19,246 nucleotides of DNA from an uncultured Oscillospiraceae bacterium (GTDB lineage: Bacteria; Bacillota; Clostridia; Oscillospirales; Acutalibacteraceae), in contig UQZS01000032.1 in assembly GCA_900545625.1 (NCBI GenBank), forward strand, positions 1 to 19,246. The letters run 5' to 3'. Within the stretch, counting starts at the first letter, position 1; each line of letters opens with the position of its first letter. Below are positions 7,064-15,072 of this stretch, piece after piece. The translations under genes and the position numbers were made by a program. The notes beneath the pieces were generated by a model. It did not search any database. It was not told the DNA's origin and saw only the letters and a program-made list of their open reading frames with translations.

Positions 7064-8032
7064 TTACTTTTTATTGGCTACAAAGCGGTCCAGCGCAACG
7101 GAGCCGATGATGAGCGCGCCCATAACAACCTGCTGCAGGGTACTCGGCAGCGACAGCAGGTTCATACCGAAATTGATGACCCCGATGATAAAGCCGCCGA
7201 TGACTACGCCGAAAATTTTGCCCTTGCCGCCGAAAAAGCTGGTGCCGCCGATGATTGCCGCTGCGATGGCATACGTTTCAAAGCCGGTCGCCGCCGAGGG
7301 CTCCGCCGAGCCGACGCGCCCGAGGAGCACCACGCCCGCAAGGCCCGCGCAAAGCCCCGAGATCATAAACACGATCAAGGTATGCAGCTTTACATTGATG
7401 CCCGCGTACCATGCCGCTTCGCGGTTGCCGCCGAGGGCGTAAATGTTTCTGCCGAGCTTCGTCTGCCGCGTCAAAAATGAGAGCACTGCCGCCGTCAAAA
7501 GGGCAATGATCGCGACTAAGGGTACGAGCCCGAACACGTTGACGGAAATGGTGCGCGTAAAGCTTGCGGGAAAGCCGAACACGGCGCTGGAATTTGAGAT
7601 GATCAGCGTGATGCCGCGCAGGATCGCCTGTGTGCCCAGCGTGATGATGAACGGGTGCAGCCCCGTGCGGTTAACAAGTACGCCGTTGATAAGCCCCAGC
7701 ACCCCGCCGAGCAGGACGCCGAGCACAAGGCTCAGCAGCGGGTTTACGCCTGCCACCATCAGCTGCGCGGTCACCATGCCCGTCAATGCGACGACAGAGC
7801 CGACGGAAAGATCGATGCCCGCGATCAGGATCGCAAAAAATTCACCGAGCGCGATCAAAATATTTACGGAGCTTTGCGCCAAGATCTGCGTGACCGTCGA
7901 GACGGAGAAAAAGTGCCCGGGGCGTGCAACGGCAAGGATCGCAAGCAGCAGGATCAAGATACCGAAGGTGCCGAAGCGCTGCCAAAGCGTGTTAAAGGTT
8001 GGTTTTTCCTTTGCTCGTTCTATAGAAGCCAT
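7064..8032 (-). CDS. alsC: Sugar ABC transporter permease (allose)
   Basis: Membrane permease of the RbsC/AlsC family (BPD_transp_2), 322 residues, with about eight to ten hydrophobic segments. The family signature GEFFAILIAGIDLSVGS (about 63-79) is present, as are GLHPFIITLGT (124-134), LGRNIYALGGN and AIIGGTSFFGGKGKIFG. The start at ATG 8032 is preferred over ATG 8050 because AAAGGGGAA lies eight bases ahead of it; the upstream ATG would overlap the alsA stop as ATGA and adds only six residues, so it cannot be excluded. Residue wording is strongly AlsC-like rather than RbsC-like. It works as a homodimer with AlsA on the inner face and AlsB outside. Confidence 0.92.
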   Translation of the reverse strand: MASIERAKEKPTFNTLWQRFGTFGILILLLAILAVARPGHFFSVSTVTQILAQSSVNILIALGEFFAILIAGIDLSVGSVVALTGMVTAQLMVAGVNPLLSLVLGVLLGGVLGLINGVLVNRTGLHPFIITLGTQAILRGITLIISNSSAVFGFPASFTRTISVNVFGLVPLVAIIALLTAAVLSFLTRQTKLGRNIYALGGNREAAWYAGINVKLHTLIVFMISGLCAGLAGVVLLGRVGSAEPSAATGFETYAIAAAIIGGTSFFGGKGKIFGVVIGGFIIGVINFGMNLLSLPSTLQQVVMGALIIGSVALDRFVANKK

Positions 8033-8046
8033 GTTGCGTTCCCCTT

Positions 8047-9582
8047 TCATTCTGTGCCCCCGGCCGTAGCAGCCAGCACAATGTTTTCCTCTGTTGCCGC
8101 GCTGTGCGGGAAAACACGGACGATCTCCCCTTCGCGATAAACGGCAATGGTGTCACACACGGCGAGCAGCTCGGGGAGTTCCGAAGAGACCACCAAAACG
8201 CCCTTGCCGCTGTCGGCAAGCTCCCGCATGAGCGCATAGATCTCCGCTTTGCTGCCGACGTCTATGCCCTTGGTAGGCTCATCAAAGATCAAAATTTCGG
8301 ACTGCGCCGCAAGCCATCTGCCCAAAATGACCTTTTGCTGGTTTCCGCCCGAGAGCTCCGTGACCGGCTGGTTTACGGAAGCGCACTTGATGCGCAAGGC
8401 CTTGCGCTGCTGCTCGGCACAACGCTTTTCAAAGCGGCGGTCGATGAGTCCCAGCGTCCCGCCGCCGCGCGCCGTCTTGACAAACGGCAGCAGGGAAATG
8501 TTTTGCTTGATGTCAAAATTATGGAAGAATCCCGTTTCTCGGCGGTTTTCGGTCACCATGGCAAGTCCGTTTCGAATCGCCTGATAGGGGCTTTTCGTGC
8601 GGATCTCTTTTCCGTGCAACAGGATCTTCCCCGACCGCTTCGGCGCCGCGCCGAACACGGCATTCATCAGCTCGCTTCTGCCCGCGCCCACAAGCCCCGC
8701 GAAACCTAAGATCTCGCCTTTGTGCAGGCGGAAAGAAACGTCGCGCGCTTTGCCGTCACGCCGCGAAAGCCCCTTCACCTCGAACAGCACCTCTTCCTGC
8801 TCGAAGCCGTTTTGTGCGCTTTCGTTTTGATAGTTCTTGCGGATCTGCCGCCCGACCATCATGGTCACAAGGTCGTCTGCCGTTACGTCGGTGATCTGCT
8901 TCGTGCCGACGTTCGCCCCGTCCTTGAGCACGGTCACGCGGTCGCCAATCTCTAGGATCTCCGGCAGCTTGTGGGAAATGAATACGATCCCCCTGCCCTG
9001 CGCTTTGAGCGCGCGGATGACCGCAAACAGGTGCCGAACCTCCTCATGCGTCAGCGAAGCGGTCGGTTCGTCCATAATGATGACGCGGCTGTCCACAGCG
9101 AGAGCTTTTGCGATCTCGACCTGTTGTTTTTCCGAAATGCTCAGATCCTCAACGGGCGTACGCGCATCGCGGTGCAGCCCTACCTTTTCGAGCAATCCCT
9201 CGGCGCTGCGCTGCATTTCGCCGTAATCCACCGTATGAAAAAACGCACGTTTTTTCACGGGCAGCCTGCCGACAAACAGGTTTTCCCGAATGGAAAGCGT
9301 CGGGATCACACTCAGTTCCTGATAGATCACGCGGATCCCGAGCCGGTCCGCATCGTGCGGGGTGAGGCTTTTATATTCTTTTCCGTCGATCACAACGCTG
9401 CCGGAGGTCGGCTTGTGCACGCCACTCAAAATTTTCATCAGCGTTGATTTACCCGCGCCGTTTTCGCCGAGCAGCACGTGCACCTCACCCGCGCGGATGT
9501 CAAAGGACATATCCGAAAGCGCCGTCACGCCCGGGAACTCCTTGCGCACATGTTTCATTTGCACAAGCGTTTGCGCCTGCAT
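8047..9582 (-). CDS. alsA: Sugar ABC transporter ATPase with two nucleotide-binding domains (allose)
   Basis: ATPase of the sugar importer, 511 residues with duplicated ABC domains as in RbsA/AlsA/MglA. Domain 1 has Walker A GENGAGKST (39-47), signature LSISEKQQ (147-154) and Walker B IIMDEPTASL (168-177). Domain 2 has the degenerate Walker A GLVGAGRSE (297-304) usual for this family, signature LSGGNQQK (410-417) and DEPTKGID (434-441). It is the first gene of the minus-strand operon; ATG 9582 is preceded by AGGAGA at nine bases. A second ATG at 9558 is possible but lacks a better ribosome site. Domain 1 carries the usual catalytic glutamate, domain 2 also has an intact DEP box. Confidence 0.93.
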   Translation of the reverse strand: MQAQTLVQMKHVRKEFPGVTALSDMSFDIRAGEVHVLLGENGAGKSTLMKILSGVHKPTSGSVVIDGKEYKSLTPHDADRLGIRVIYQELSVIPTLSIRENLFVGRLPVKKRAFFHTVDYGEMQRSAEGLLEKVGLHRDARTPVEDLSISEKQQVEIAKALAVDSRVIIMDEPTASLTHEEVRHLFAVIRALKAQGRGIVFISHKLPEILEIGDRVTVLKDGANVGTKQITDVTADDLVTMMVGRQIRKNYQNESAQNGFEQEEVLFEVKGLSRRDGKARDVSFRLHKGEILGFAGLVGAGRSELMNAVFGAAPKRSGKILLHGKEIRTKSPYQAIRNGLAMVTENRRETGFFHNFDIKQNISLLPFVKTARGGGTLGLIDRRFEKRCAEQQRKALRIKCASVNQPVTELSGGNQQKVILGRWLAAQSEILIFDEPTKGIDVGSKAEIYALMRELADSGKGVLVVSSELPELLAVCDTIAVYREGEIVRVFPHSAATEENIVLAATAGGTE

Positions 9583-9645
9583 GTCGATCGTTCTCCTGTC
9601 TTTTTTGATTTGCTCGCGGCAAGTCTCCGCGCGCCGTTTTCTGTG

Positions 9646-9651
9646 ATAGTA
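9646..9651 (-). promoter_or_regulatory. Possible -10 element of the allose operon
   Basis: TACTAT on the minus strand, 64 bases upstream of alsA. No acceptable -35 hexamer is present 16-18 bases further upstream, so if this is the promoter it probably needs an activator. This is the best candidate rather than a confident call. Confidence 0.3.
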
Positions 9652-9671
9652 TTTGAAAGTTTTTTGCCGTT

Positions 9672-9684
9672 ATGCAGTATGCAT
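9672..9684. repeat. Short palindrome upstream of alsA, candidate operator
   Basis: ATGCA-GTA-TGCAT is a perfect inverted repeat, and the same bases also hold a direct repeat TATGCA/TATGCA (9671-9683). It lies upstream of the possible allose -10 element and about 50 bases from the opposite-facing consensus promoter, a suitable place for a regulator of the allose operon. No regulator gene is in the window. Confidence 0.35.
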
Positions 9685-9716
9685 GGCTGCTGCGCGCACG
9701 CAAAAATTTTCGTGAA

Positions 9717-9730
9717 AAAAAGCGTTTTTA
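9717..9730. promoter_or_regulatory. cre-like catabolite control site
   Basis: AAAAAGCGTTTTTA matches 11 of 14 positions of the Gram-positive CcpA site TGAAAGCGYTWWCA when aligned with its GCG core. It abuts the -35 box of the plus-strand operon and lies upstream of the allose operon, so it could serve either. A/T-rich sequence makes chance matches easy. Confidence 0.3.
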
Positions 9731-9731
9731 G

Positions 9732-9760
9732 TTGACACCTTTCCTTTCGCATACTATAAT
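9732..9760 (+). promoter_or_regulatory. Consensus promoter of the D-amino-acid / 5-oxoproline operon
   Basis: Perfect TTGACA (9732-9737), 17-base spacer, perfect TATAAT (9755-9760). It predicts a transcript starting near 9767 with a leader of about 90 bases before the transaminase gene. No clear riboswitch or attenuator fold was found in the leader. Such a promoter implies high constitutive expression unless repressed. Confidence 0.9.
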
Positions 9761-9858
9761 GAAAAAGAAGTCGGGTCGTATTTCACATGCACAAGGAAGG
9801 GCAAAGGAAAACGGCCTGGCTTTCTATTTTTTAATTTTTGTCAGGGGATGTTGCAGAC

Positions 9859-10704
9859 ATGGAAAACATCGGCTATTACAACGGAAAAACGGGGCTTATT
9901 GAGGAAATGACCATCCCGATGGGCGACCGCAGCGTCTACTTCGGCGACGGCGTATATGACGCGACCTATTCCGTGAACCATATCATTTTCGCACTGGAGG
10001 AGCATCTGGACCGCTTTTATAACAGCTGCCGCCTTTTAGAGATCCCCGCACCCATGGAGCGCGAAGCGCTCAAAGCTGCGCTTTACGATTGCGTGCAGAA
10101 GGTGGATAACCCGAACCAATTCGTCTATTGGCAGTGCACACGCGGCAGCGGGCTTCGCGAGCACATTTTCCCCGAGGGCAAAAGCAATCTGCTCATCTAC
10201 TGTCTGCCGTGCGAAATGAAGGACATGGCGCAGAAATACAAGCTTATCACTATGGAGGACACGCGTTTTCTGCACTGCAACATCAAAACGCTCAATCTGA
10301 TTCCAAGCGTCATGGCAAGCCAGCGCGCACGGGAAAAGGGCTGTCAGGAGACGGTGTTCCACCGCGGCGACCTTGTGACGGAATGCGCGCACTCGAACGT
10401 TTCCATCTTAAAAGACGGCGTCTTCATCACACACCAGCTTGACAACCTTGTGCTGCCGGGCATTTCCAGAAAACACCTGCTTGAGATCTGCAAAGAAAAG
10501 GGCATTCCCGTTGAAGAGAGAGACTATACGCTCGGCGAGCTGTGGAACGCGGACGAGATCCTTGTTTCGTCCTCGGGCGCGCAGTGCATGGCGGCCTGTG
10601 AACTCGACGGAAAACCCGTCGGCGGCAAAGACCCTGCAACGCTGAAGGTGCTGCAGGATGCCTGCCGTGCGAAGCTGCTGAAAGAAACGACCCCCAACGC
10701 GTAA
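9859..10704 (+). CDS. dat: D-amino-acid transaminase (class IV PLP)
   Basis: Fold-type IV PLP aminotransferase, 281 residues, close to the 280-290 of known D-alanine transaminases. Predicted reaction: D-alanine + 2-oxoglutarate to pyruvate + D-glutamate, reversible. The Schiff-base lysine is in CNIKTLNL (K143; family K145), and the PLP-contact segment LVTECAHSNV (E175; family E177) matches the VTEGxxSN signature of this group. SVYFGDGVYDATYS (25-38) and VSSSGAQCMA fit as well. ATG 9859 is chosen over TTG 9838 because AGGGG at 9843-9847 serves it, and it aligns with the family start. Branched-chain aminotransferase and aminodeoxychorismate lyase are relatives, but the lysine context and neighbours (alr, D-glutamate cyclase-like genes) favour D-amino acids. 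First gene of the operon, 11 bases before the next. Confidence 0.85.
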   Translation: MENIGYYNGKTGLIEEMTIPMGDRSVYFGDGVYDATYSVNHIIFALEEHLDRFYNSCRLLEIPAPMEREALKAALYDCVQKVDNPNQFVYWQCTRGSGLREHIFPEGKSNLLIYCLPCEMKDMAQKYKLITMEDTRFLHCNIKTLNLIPSVMASQRAREKGCQETVFHRGDLVTECAHSNVSILKDGVFITHQLDNLVLPGISRKHLLEICKEKGIPVEERDYTLGELWNADEILVSSSGAQCMAACELDGKPVGGKDPATLKVLQDACRAKLLKETTPNA

Positions 10705-10715
10705 CGGAGGCGCCT

Positions 10716-11786
10716 ATGACACAGAAAGAACTGACCGCCTATAACATTGGGCAGAATTTGGATGATCTTGCGAATCTCGATCCGCGCGGGTACGGGGTGT
10801 GCCGTATTCTTTACGACGCGGCGCGGCGTTATACGGGCGAACCGCTTTCCATGCACGCGGCAAAGCTTTTATGCGAGACGGTCAAAGAAAATGATCTCGT
10901 CTATCTGATGACCGGTTTTGTGCTCTTAGATAACAAAGCGGCGGAAACGGACGGCATCGTCAGCACCATGCTGCTTGCGCGTGCGCTCGTTCTCGCCTTC
11001 GGCGCAAAGCCCGTGGTCATCTGCCAGCATGAGAATCTGCCCGCCGTGGAAGCGCTCTCGCGCGTGGTAGGGCTGCACCTTTACACCTCGATCGAAGACC
11101 TGCGGGCAAACCCCGTTTCTATGGCGGTATTCCCTTTCACGAAGGATAAGGCAGAAGCAGAACCGCAGGCGGACGCGCTGCTCGAGCAAGGCTTGCCCGC
11201 GGCGGTCGTCGCCATTGAATGCCCCGGCGAGAACCGCATCGGCGAATACCACAATTCCGTAGGGAAACGCACCACGCCGCTGGAAGCGAAAAGCGACGTC
11301 CTGTTTGAAAAGCTGCAAAAGGCAGGCGTTTTGAACATCGCCATCGGGGATCTGGGCAACGAGCTGGGTATGGGCACGATCGCCGAGCATCTGGACCGGT
11401 ATATCCCGCGGGCGGCAAAGGGCACCTGCGAATGCGGCTGCGGCGGCGGGCTCGCGGCGCGCGTGGGCGCCGAGCACATCATCACCGCCACTGTATCGGA
11501 CTGGGGGTGCTATGCGCTGATCGCAGCACTTGCATTTTTGTGCGGCGATATGGACATTCTGCATGACGCAAGCTTAGAAGAAGACGCACTAAAAGCGGCG
11601 GCGCGCAGCGGCATGGTCGATATGTATGGCTGGACGATTCCCGCGATTGACGGCTTTGACCTGCAAACCAACAAAGCCATTGTAACCATGATGCGCGAAT
11701 GTATTCGCTATGCGCCGAAGCTTGAAGTCAAATGCAAGATCTGGTTTGACAAGACGCTGGAGCTCGGTTTTTTTGAGGAAAAATAA
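10716..11786 (+). CDS. DUF4392 protein, D-glutamate cyclase C-terminal-like
   Basis: A 356-residue soluble protein of the DUF4392 / D-glutamate cyclase-like C-terminal family. In the animal mitochondrial enzyme DGLUCY this region is fused behind a DUF1445 region, and the enzyme makes 5-oxo-D-proline from D-glutamate. Here it is a free-standing protein. Conserved-looking segments are VYLMTGFVLLDNKAAETDG (in 62-80), ECPGENRIGEYHN (168-180), GDLGNELGMG (211-220), CECGCGGG (238-245, three closely spaced cysteines) and SDWGCYAL (261-268). No signal peptide or membrane segment is evident. GGAGG lies six bases before the ATG. It sits between dat and pxpB, 34 bases from the latter, which supports a role on D-glutamate or 5-oxoproline. 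The family call rests on motif memory; the catalytic role is inferred. Confidence 0.75.
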   Translation: MTQKELTAYNIGQNLDDLANLDPRGYGVCRILYDAARRYTGEPLSMHAAKLLCETVKENDLVYLMTGFVLLDNKAAETDGIVSTMLLARALVLAFGAKPVVICQHENLPAVEALSRVVGLHLYTSIEDLRANPVSMAVFPFTKDKAEAEPQADALLEQGLPAAVVAIECPGENRIGEYHNSVGKRTTPLEAKSDVLFEKLQKAGVLNIAIGDLGNELGMGTIAEHLDRYIPRAAKGTCECGCGGGLAARVGAEHIITATVSDWGCYALIAALAFLCGDMDILHDASLEEDALKAAARSGMVDMYGWTIPAIDGFDLQTNKAIVTMMRECIRYAPKLEVKCKIWFDKTLELGFFEEK

Positions 11787-11820
11787 AACATAAATCCTGC
11801 TATGCAAAGGAGGCGGCGGT

Positions 11821-12540
11821 ATGGAACAGCCTGAGATCTTGCGAAGCGGCGACTGCGCGCTGGTGGCGGAATTCGGGAAAGAGATCGACGAGCACACGAA
11901 TGCTTTGGTGCATGCGCTTGACCGCGCCGTGCGCGAAAAAGGCATTTTCGGCGTGCGCGAATGTGTGCCGACCTTCCGTTCCCTGACCGTGCTGTTCGAT
12001 CCCATGTTGATTTCGGGAGATCGCCTTGAAAAAAAACTTTTGCGCCTTTGCAAAACCCTTTCCGCAGAAACGCAGACGCAAAAGACCGTAGTGGAAGTTC
12101 CGGTGCTGTATAACGGCGAGGATCTACAGGATGTCGCCGACTACGCAAAACTTTCCGTCGAGGAGGTCGTGCGTCTGCACGCAGGGCGGGACTATCGCAT
12201 TTACATGCTCGGCTTTTTGCCGGGCTTTGTGTATTTGGGTGGCATGGACGAGCGGATTTTCTGCCCGCGGCTTACAACCCCGCGCACAAAGATCCATGCG
12301 GGCGCGGTGGGCATCGGCGGCGAGCAGACAGGCATCTATCCCCTCCCGTCGCCCGGCGGCTGGCGGCTCATCGGCACCACGCCCGTGCGCCCCTACGACG
12401 CGTCGCGCACGCCGCCTGTGCTGTTTTCGGCGGGCGAGTATATCCGATTCGTGCCCATTGACGAGCCGGCGTTTGACGAAATCCAAAAGCAGGTGGACGC
12501 AGGCGTTTACGTCTGCCGCAGAACGGAGGGAAGCGTATGA
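11821..12540 (+). CDS. pxpB: 5-oxoprolinase subunit PxpB (KipI family)
   Basis: Subunit of the bacterial ATP-dependent 5-oxoprolinase PxpABC, which opens 5-oxoproline to glutamate; the B. subtilis homologue KipI was first described as an inhibitor of the sporulation kinase KinA. It has 239 residues. The family marks are GFLPGFVYLGG (131-141), PRTKIHAGAVGIGG (154-167) and the P-S-P-G-G-W-R-L-I-G run at 177-185. GGAGGCGG precedes ATG 11821. Its stop overlaps the pxpC start as ATGA, indicating coupled translation and a stoichiometric B:C complex. Confidence 0.95.
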   Translation: MEQPEILRSGDCALVAEFGKEIDEHTNALVHALDRAVREKGIFGVRECVPTFRSLTVLFDPMLISGDRLEKKLLRLCKTLSAETQTQKTVVEVPVLYNGEDLQDVADYAKLSVEEVVRLHAGRDYRIYMLGFLPGFVYLGGMDERIFCPRLTTPRTKIHAGAVGIGGEQTGIYPLPSPGGWRLIGTTPVRPYDASRTPPVLFSAGEYIRFVPIDEPAFDEIQKQVDAGVYVCRRTEGSV

Positions 12541-13493
12541 GCGTATGTGTGCTCAGCCCCGGCGCTTTGACCACCGTGCAGGACGGCGGGCGGAACGGCT
12601 ACGGGTACCTTGGCTTTAACGCTTCGGGCGTGATGGATGAACGCGCTTACCGCATAGCAAACGCACTGGTGGGCAACTTCACCGACGAGGCGGTGCTCGA
12701 AATGGCGATGCTCGGCGGGAAATTCCAATTTACCGCGCCGTGCCTGTTCGCCGTAACGGGCGCGGATATGGGCGCGACGCTTTCAGGCGAAGAGATCCGC
12801 ATGTATCAAACGCTTTTTGCGGATGAAGGAGATGTGCTCGCTTTTTCCGCTGCGAAAACGGGATTTTATACGTATATTGCCTTTGCGGGCGGCATCGACG
12901 TCGAGCCCGTGCTCGGCAGCCGTTCGACCAACCTGAAATGCGGCATCGGCGGCTTTCAAGGCCGCAAGCTGCAAAAGGGCGACGTACTCGCGCTGCGCGA
13001 ACCGGCTTTACCGCCGGAGCGCCTTCCGCGCGTGCGCGTTCCCGCAGAAAGCTATGCGGGCGACACCGCCGAAGTGCGCGTCGTTTTGGGGCCGCAGGAC
13101 GATTATTTTACCAAGGCCGGGCTTCAGACCTTTTTAACGGCGCCGTACCGTGTCACGGCAAACACAGACCGCATGGGCTGTAAATTGGACGGTGCGAAGA
13201 TTGAATACAAGGACGGCGTGGACATCATCTCCGACGGCATCGTGTTCGGCAGCATTCAGGTGCCGCCCGCAGGCACACCGATGGTGATGCTCGCCGACCG
13301 GCAGACCACGGGCGGCTACGCCAAGATCGCCACGGTCGTAAGCGCCGATCTGCCCAAAATCGTGCAGCGCCGTCCCGGCGACACGGTGTATTTCCGTGCA
13401 GTCTCTGCACGTCAAGCCGAAAAGCTTTACAAAAAAGAGCAGCGCGCGCTTGACCGCCTGCTGCTTCGATACGGAAAGGATCTGGTTCGATGA
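12537..13493 (+). CDS. pxpC: 5-oxoprolinase subunit PxpC (KipA family, biotin-dependent carboxylase-like)
   Basis: Partner of PxpB in the ATP-dependent 5-oxoprolinase; 318 residues. Typical motifs are [16 protein letters not shown] (11-25), [17 protein letters not shown] (26-42), [17 protein letters not shown] (127-143), DRMGCKLDG (211-219) and [19 protein letters not shown] (242-260). It is related to the allophanate hydrolase/urea carboxylase domain family, but no biotin carboxylase or biotin-carrier gene is nearby, which favours 5-oxoprolinase. Four-base ATGA overlaps exist with both neighbours (pxpB before, the DUF1445 gene after). Confidence 0.95.
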   Translation: MSVCVLSPGALTTVQDGGRNGYGYLGFNASGVMDERAYRIANALVGNFTDEAVLEMAMLGGKFQFTAPCLFAVTGADMGATLSGEEIRMYQTLFADEGDVLAFSAAKTGFYTYIAFAGGIDVEPVLGSRSTNLKCGIGGFQGRKLQKGDVLALREPALPPERLPRVRVPAESYAGDTAEVRVVLGPQDDYFTKAGLQTFLTAPYRVTANTDRMGCKLDGAKIEYKDGVDIISDGIVFGSIQVPPAGTPMVMLADRQTTGGYAKIATVVSADLPKIVQRRPGDTVYFRAVSARQAEKLYKKEQRALDRLLLRYGKDLVR

Positions 13494-14278
13494 ACGCTTA
13501 CGCACATACAAGTCCCCATGACGTGCGGCTGAAGATCCGCGCGGGCGAGATCGCAACGCAGACTTCGGGGATGTGCCTGGGATACGCGCAGGCAAACCTT
13601 GCTGTTCTGCCGAAAGATTTAGCCTATGACTTTTTGCTGTTTGCACAGCGCAACCCGAAGCCCTGCCCGATCTTAGAGGTCACGGACGTAGGCAACCCCT
13701 ATCTCAAAAAAATCGCCAAGGACTGCAATATCGCGTCGGACATCCCGAAATACCGCGTATATCGCCACGGAGAGCTCATCGGCGAATACGAAAACGTGGA
13801 AAACCTTTGGCGCGACGATCTGGTGGCGTTTCTCATTGGCTGCTCATTTTCGTTTGAATCGGAGCTTTTGGAATCAGGCGTGCCGGTTCGCCATATCGAA
13901 GAGGGCAAAAACGTGCCGATGTACCTGACAAATATCCCCTGTGAACCGGCAGGCGTATTTTCAGGCAATATGGTCGTGAGCATGCGCCCCCTGCCCTATG
14001 ATCAGATCGTAAAGGCGGTCAACATTACAGCTTCGATGCCCCGCGTGCACGGCACGCCTGTGCACATCGGTGACCCCGCGGCAATCGGTATCACGGATCT
14101 GTCGAAGCCAGACTTCGGCGACGCGGTCACGATTAACCCCGGCGAGACACCCGTATTCTGGGCATGCGGCGTCACACCGCAGTCCATTGTGATGCACTCG
14201 AAGCCGGAATTCTGCATCACGCACGCGCCGGGGCATATGCTGATCACGGACGTGAAAAATACAGATCTGAAATTTTAA
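13490..14278 (+). CDS. YcsI/DUF1445 protein, D-glutamate cyclase N-terminal-like
   Basis: A 262-residue member of the UPF0317/DUF1445 family (B. subtilis YcsI), long annotated as putative hydro-lyase and now linked to D-glutamate cyclase because human DGLUCY carries this region at its N-terminus. Recognisable conserved segments are [17 protein letters not shown] (25-41), [14 protein letters not shown] (114-127), [20 protein letters not shown] (148-167), [15 protein letters not shown] (187-201) and [13 protein letters not shown] (242-254). The start overlaps the pxpC stop by four bases. B. subtilis also keeps ycsI with ycsF, kipI and kipA, so a role tied to 5-oxoproline is plausible. Whether this family or the DUF4392 protein alone carries the cyclase activity cannot be seen from the sequence. 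Confidence 0.88.
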   Translation: MNAYAHTSPHDVRLKIRAGEIATQTSGMCLGYAQANLAVLPKDLAYDFLLFAQRNPKPCPILEVTDVGNPYLKKIAKDCNIASDIPKYRVYRHGELIGEYENVENLWRDDLVAFLIGCSFSFESELLESGVPVRHIEEGKNVPMYLTNIPCEPAGVFSGNMVVSMRPLPYDQIVKAVNITASMPRVHGTPVHIGDPAAIGITDLSKPDFGDAVTINPGETPVFWACGVTPQSIVMHSKPEFCITHAPGHMLITDVKNTDLKF

Positions 14279-14290
14279 GGAGAGCAGCAT

Positions 14291-15058
14291 ATGGCTAAAA
14301 TCGATTTAAACTGCGATATGGGCGAGAGCTTCGGCGCATATACCATCGGCGCGGATGAAGCGGCCGCGCCGTATATCACCTCGGCAAACGTTGCGTGCGG
14401 CTTTCACGCGGGCGACCCGATGGTCATGGAACGCACCGTTGCGCTTTTAAAATCGCACGGCGTTGCAATCGGCGCACATCCGGGATTTCCCGACCTTTTG
14501 GGTTTCGGGCGGCGCAATCTTGCCGCAAGCCCGAAAGAAGCAAAAGCGTATGTGCAATATCAGATCGGCGCATTACAAGCATTCTGCAAGGCAAGTGGAT
14601 TAACTTTACAACATGTTAAGCCGCACGGTGCACTTTATAACATGGCGGGCAAGGACAGTGCGCTCGCCAAAGCGGTCTGCGAAGCCGTTGCCGAAACGGA
14701 TGACAGCCTTATCCTGCTGTGTCCTGCTTCGAGCCAAATGCACGCGGCGGCAAAGGCTTTAGGGCTTCGGACGGCATGCGAAGTATTCGCCGACCGCGCG
14801 TATGAGGAGGACGGATCACTGGTGCCGCGTACAAAGCCGGGCGCGATGATCACGGACGAAGACGAGGCGATCGCGCGCGTAATTGACATGGTAGAGAAGG
14901 GCAAAGTGCGCACAATCACAGGCAAGGAGATCGAGATCCGCGCTGATTCCGTATGCGTACACGGCGACGGCGAAAAGGCGCTTTTATTCGTGCAAAAGAT
15001 CCGCTCCGCGCTTCAGGCGGCGGACATCGAGCTTGCGCCGCTTGCGCAAATCATATAA
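14291..15058 (+). CDS. pxpA: 5-oxoprolinase subunit PxpA (LamB/YcsF family)
   Basis: Subunit A of the ATP-dependent 5-oxoprolinase, 255 residues, normal length. It begins MAKIDLNCDMGESFG, the family hallmark, and has NVACGFHAGD (33-42), IGAHPGFPDLLGFGRR (60-75) and HVKPHGALYN (108-117), which provide the carboxylate and histidine residues of the barrel active site. AAGGAGAG overlaps the stop of the preceding DUF1445 gene and lies about eight bases before ATG 14291. Together with pxpB and pxpC this gives a full PxpABC set. Confidence 0.96.
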   Translation: MAKIDLNCDMGESFGAYTIGADEAAAPYITSANVACGFHAGDPMVMERTVALLKSHGVAIGAHPGFPDLLGFGRRNLAASPKEAKAYVQYQIGALQAFCKASGLTLQHVKPHGALYNMAGKDSALAKAVCEAVAETDDSLILLCPASSQMHAAAKALGLRTACEVFADRAYEEDGSLVPRTKPGAMITDEDEAIARVIDMVEKGKVRTITGKEIEIRADSVCVHGDGEKALLFVQKIRSALQAADIELAPLAQII

Positions 15059-15072
15059 AGAGGGTAATATCT

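Noticed and set aside
9767..9858. Possible riboswitch or attenuator in the leader of the transaminase gene
   Set aside because: Only weak pairings were found, no known aptamer motif and no terminator-antiterminator pair.
11821..13493. PxpB/PxpC as allophanate hydrolase or a biotin-dependent urea amidolyase
   Set aside because: No biotin carboxylase, carrier or amidase gene is nearby, and pxpA and DUF1445 neighbours point to 5-oxoprolinase.
14953..15072. N-terminal extension of alanine racemase from ATG 14953
   Set aside because: The 40 extra residues overlap pxpA in another frame and are Arg-rich and unlike the family; ATG 15073 has its own ribosome site.
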